From Promerops cafer (lineage: Eukaryota; Chordata; Aves; Passeriformes; Nectariniidae), in the NCBI GenBank assembly GCA_013398275.1, contig VZSE01011438.1, positions 1-64,000 of the forward strand: a stretch of DNA of 64,000 nt, written 5' to 3'. Below, piece after piece: positions 60,820 to 64,000 of the stretch (within the stretch, counting starts at the first letter, position 1; the number at the start of each line of letters is the position of its first letter). The position numbers were made by a program, and so were the translations under genes. The notes below the pieces were generated by a model. That model did no database searches. It had not been told where the DNA came from and worked only from the letters and a program-made list of their open reading frames with translations.

Positions 60820-61120
60820 AGGCTGGTTTCTTCTCCCAGGTGACAGGGACAGGACAAGAGGAAATGGCCTCAAGTTGCACTAGGGAAGGTTTAGATTGGA
60901 GATTATGAAGGATTTCTTCACTGAAGGGGTTTTCAACCATTGGAAGAGGCTGCCCAGGGAAGCTGTGGAGTCACCATCCCTGCAGGTATTTAAAATTCTT
61001 GTGGCACTTGGGGACAGGGTTTAGTGGTAGACATGACAGTGCTGGGTTAATGGCTGGACTTGATGGTCTTGATGGTCTTTTCCAAACTAAACAGTTATAT
61101 TATTCTCTGATTCTATACTC
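60820..61120 (+). mobile_element. CR1 LINE 3' fragment
   Basis: Blocks 'cttctcccaggtgacagggac', 'aggaaatggcctcaagttgc', 'ggatttcttcactgaagggg', 'gactcaccatccc'-like sequence and 'ggctggacttgatggtcttg', then 'ttattctctgattctatac' at the end. Confidence 0.93.
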
Positions 61121-61124
61121 TTCA

Positions 61125-64000
61125 AAAAATCAGCTCCAGCTAGTTTCTTTTCACTACTCAAATTCTAGAAATCTTGCCAATTGTTAGAGAATATATTATT
61201 CAATTAATAAGAAATCAAGATGCTTTGAACTTATATAAACCTTCTGATTTGTCTGGGCTATTTTTAGGAACTTAAGGTCACAATTCATGTAAAACCTCCT
61301 TCTAATATTATCTCTTATTCACAGCTGGAAGAACTGACTGTTCACAGATTGAGTGATTTGCCAAAGGCTGCCAGTGCAACATTCTCAATCTATGGTTCCT
61401 GACTACACATCAGTGGGCTGCAATTTTAAGCAGCTTGACTTCACCTGTAATTTCTGACCCCTGATGACATTTATAAGTCAGGAACATTAGGACTAAGATC
61501 TCCTCTCCACTGAAAAAGCCCCAAAACCTAGCAGTATATTTTAAACAAAATCTGAAAACAAAAACTGTAAAATAAATGTTATGATTATTGACTTATGAGT
61601 TTTCATACTTGCTTGCAAAGGAGACTGCAAGTCTGAGCGTACCTTGAGCAGATCATTTCAAGACTTAAGACCTGCAATTCTCCCAAAAGCACAACAGGAG
61701 ATCTTTGCAGAAGTTTCTTTCTGCAGAAGACATTCCTCTGCTTGGCTCCACTCACGGAACTGGGACAGTCATCTCAGCCAACCTCTGCTCCTGCCAGCTT
61801 CAGAAGCCTGATGTGATTTCCACTGAAGGGGATCACTAAACTTCCAGCAGCAACTGGAAGAAGCCTCTAGGAAAACACCAAATAAAATGAAGCACATGAT
61901 GAAGAAAATTGCCAGAATGAGTTTGTGTCCAAAGAGGACCAATTTCCAGCATGTCCATTTTCCTGCTTTTTTCCTGCTGTACCTAGATATGCTTCAAGAA
62001 TTTAAAAAAAAAATGTTCCCAGTTCCTCAATTACAATTCAGTGTTTTCTGTAGATGCTGTCTCTCCCTTTCATTACTCCCCAAACTTGAATTTTCAAACT
62101 CCAAGTTGATAGTGCCTAATACAAAGTGACCAGCACCCAGTAAGGACCCTACATTCCTGGTTTTAGACTTACTCGGCCATGAAAAGACCTGAAGGAATCA
62201 GTCTTCTCCAAAGAGGCAGTTTTAAAGACAAAAATTCACCACTACATTTCCTTGCAATGGAAAATAGGGTTGGGAAGCCTGGCAGGAGATACTTCAGTGT
62301 CATAGGAGACAATACATAATTAAAGTTCATGTAAGAATGACTGGGGAATTTGGCATTGCCTGAAGAGCTGAAATAGCCCAGTACCACCTGTATCATTCAG
62401 GTGTGGTGGTACAGGCAAGATGCTGATATAATGTAAGCTTTTTCTTAAAGGTTTTGCTCTTCATTGTGAACAATAGGAAGAATTCAAAAACTGTCTTTAA
62501 ATAGGAGGAATTGTGATCACCCAGAAGTGATTAATCAAAACAAGTTTTAGAAGAAAGCATTACAGTATGACAAATTGAAATATCCTTTGAAGCTAAGATA
62601 ATTATGGAACAAATCTCAGGAATATTTTTTTGTAAGGAAGTTATCACATGCTGGAAACAAAAGCCTTCTTTTAGTCCTATTATTTTCAGTATCATAATCT
62701 CCAGAATCAAAAGCTAGCTCTGGCATGTAGCAAAGATGTTTGCCTTCAAATTGTATGAAGTGCAAGAAGTAAGACAATACTTATGTATATGTATAGGTGC
62801 TATAGACATGCTCACCCACACATTGTCTGGGTCTCTGAGCTCATAAAAACCTTCCCACAGACCAAAAAAATAAACTAATCCTTCCACCTCATTCTTCCTC
62901 TGTTAGGTCCCCACTGGGGAAGTTTTCTTCCACCATAGTAACATGAGTAGGAGTAACATGAGTCAGACAGATACTTCCCCTGCAATGAGCCCTCCATCAG
63001 ATGTGCAATTCCAACCCAAAGACTCATTCATGGCACAGGTCTCATTCAAATTCAAGAGGCAATCACTCAAATCAGAGAGAATATTATTTTCCGTTAAAAC
63101 GAACAAGATTTGGCCCCAAACTGATCCCAGGAGAGAGAGGCACTGTCGTCTGCTGGTTTAAAAGTCAAAAGACCTGGTTTCCTCCCTTTGCTCTGTAGTG
63201 TGTTAAGGACTGCCTTTCTGCACGTTATTTGGAGTAATTCTCCACAAAACCAGATAACATTCATCAGCTGGTGGGCTGCCCATTCCTAAGCTCAGAACTG
63301 GACTCTTCTCCACCAGAAAGAATGCCAAAACATCCAACACTGCCTCTTACTAGAAGCAATAGAACACACACTTATGGAGGATGCACAGTGAATCTACAAC
63401 ACATACTCAGGAGTTTCTTTTACAATAATATTCTATAAACACTTCATTGATATAAAATCTACCTTCATGTATTTGATATGTCTAAATGGAAGTTACTCAG
63501 GACACTGTCCCAGCTGTCCAGACAATAGTATTTGTATATTCAGAATAGCAGAATCTTAATGGAAAATATGTATGATAGTTGGTAGGATTGAAAATTTAGT
63601 TAAAACTACTAAATGCCTACTCTTTAAGAAAAAAAAAAAGAAGTCATATAGCTTTTGAAGCAGAATAAACCTTGCAATTGCCTGCCTGACCTATTTGGCA
63701 ACAGTTATCTCTATTATTTTATCAATTAGTATCTATACAAACTCCCCCCAAACAGATGTCTAAACAGTCATTTATCAAAGAGAAAAAGGAGATTCAGGCA
63801 TGCACCTAAAGTAATTCTGGTTGCTAATTGAGCACATTGAGTAACACATAGACATTTTGCAGGTGCATCTTCCTGAGAATGATCCCATTAGTGTCCACAC
63901 TGCACAGATGGGCTGTGTTATTTTAAGGTTTTAATCAAAATACATGCAAACGGGCACAGCACCACGTGCATGCTAATGCTGTGAAGTGTCAGCAGTCACT
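61125..64000. other. No gene recognised
   Basis: AT-rich sequence to the end of the window. No supported exon, RNA gene or repeat family seen. Confidence 0.45.

Noticed and set aside
1..64000. Search for a new multi-gene system, CRISPR-like array or operon
   Set aside because: The window is vertebrate intronic and intergenic DNA. No spaced direct-repeat array, clustered novel ORFs or bacterial-type signals are present.

Overview
The window looks like passerine bird nuclear DNA. It is AT-rich and non-coding for the most part. It is studded with at least 18 truncated CR1 LINE fragments (3' ends with the GGTTGGAAGGGACCTT / ATTCTATGA signature), avian ERVK-type LTRs, and one tRNA-Ile-headed SINE with a CR1-like tail of the kind known from songbirds (TguSINE1-like). 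These assignments come from recognising consensus sequences by eye, not from a database search.

The only protein-coding gene I can support is the 5' end of a collagen XXII alpha-1 gene (COL22A1) on the minus strand. Coding exon 1 (37703-37799, with leader back to about 37867) encodes a signal peptide. Coding exon 2 (33007-33573) encodes a complete von Willebrand factor A domain with intact MIDAS residues. The exons are joined by a 4.1 kb phase-1 intron (33574-37702), and exon 2 ends in a phase-1 donor (gtaagt). The following exons (TSPN/laminin-G-like and collagen triple helix) were not found. Positions 1-33006 are therefore best read as part of the next, very large intron, and 37868-64000 as the first intron behind a non-coding 5' exon and/or intergenic DNA upstream.

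Layout: 1-33006 is intron-like DNA with CR1 pieces, an old ERVK LTR end (about 20955-21082), a CR1 split by an LTR-like insertion (27636-28520), a GC-rich repeat-like block (31079-31460), a CpG-rich block (12270-12535), and two single-N gaps (2370, 15050) flanked by duplicated sequence. 33007-37867 holds the COL22A1 exons and an intron with a better-preserved ERVK LTR (35122-35697). 37868-64000 has no convincing gene. Its most notable content is a tRNA-Ala-like sequence with all four stems intact but a changed U33 (54492-54564), lying 57 bp upstream of the SINE.

I found no CRISPR array, operon, defence system or other new multi-gene system. The most useful second looks are the tRNA-Ala-like locus, the gap-flanking duplications (probable assembly artefacts), the intronic CpG-rich block and the nested or aged retroelements.
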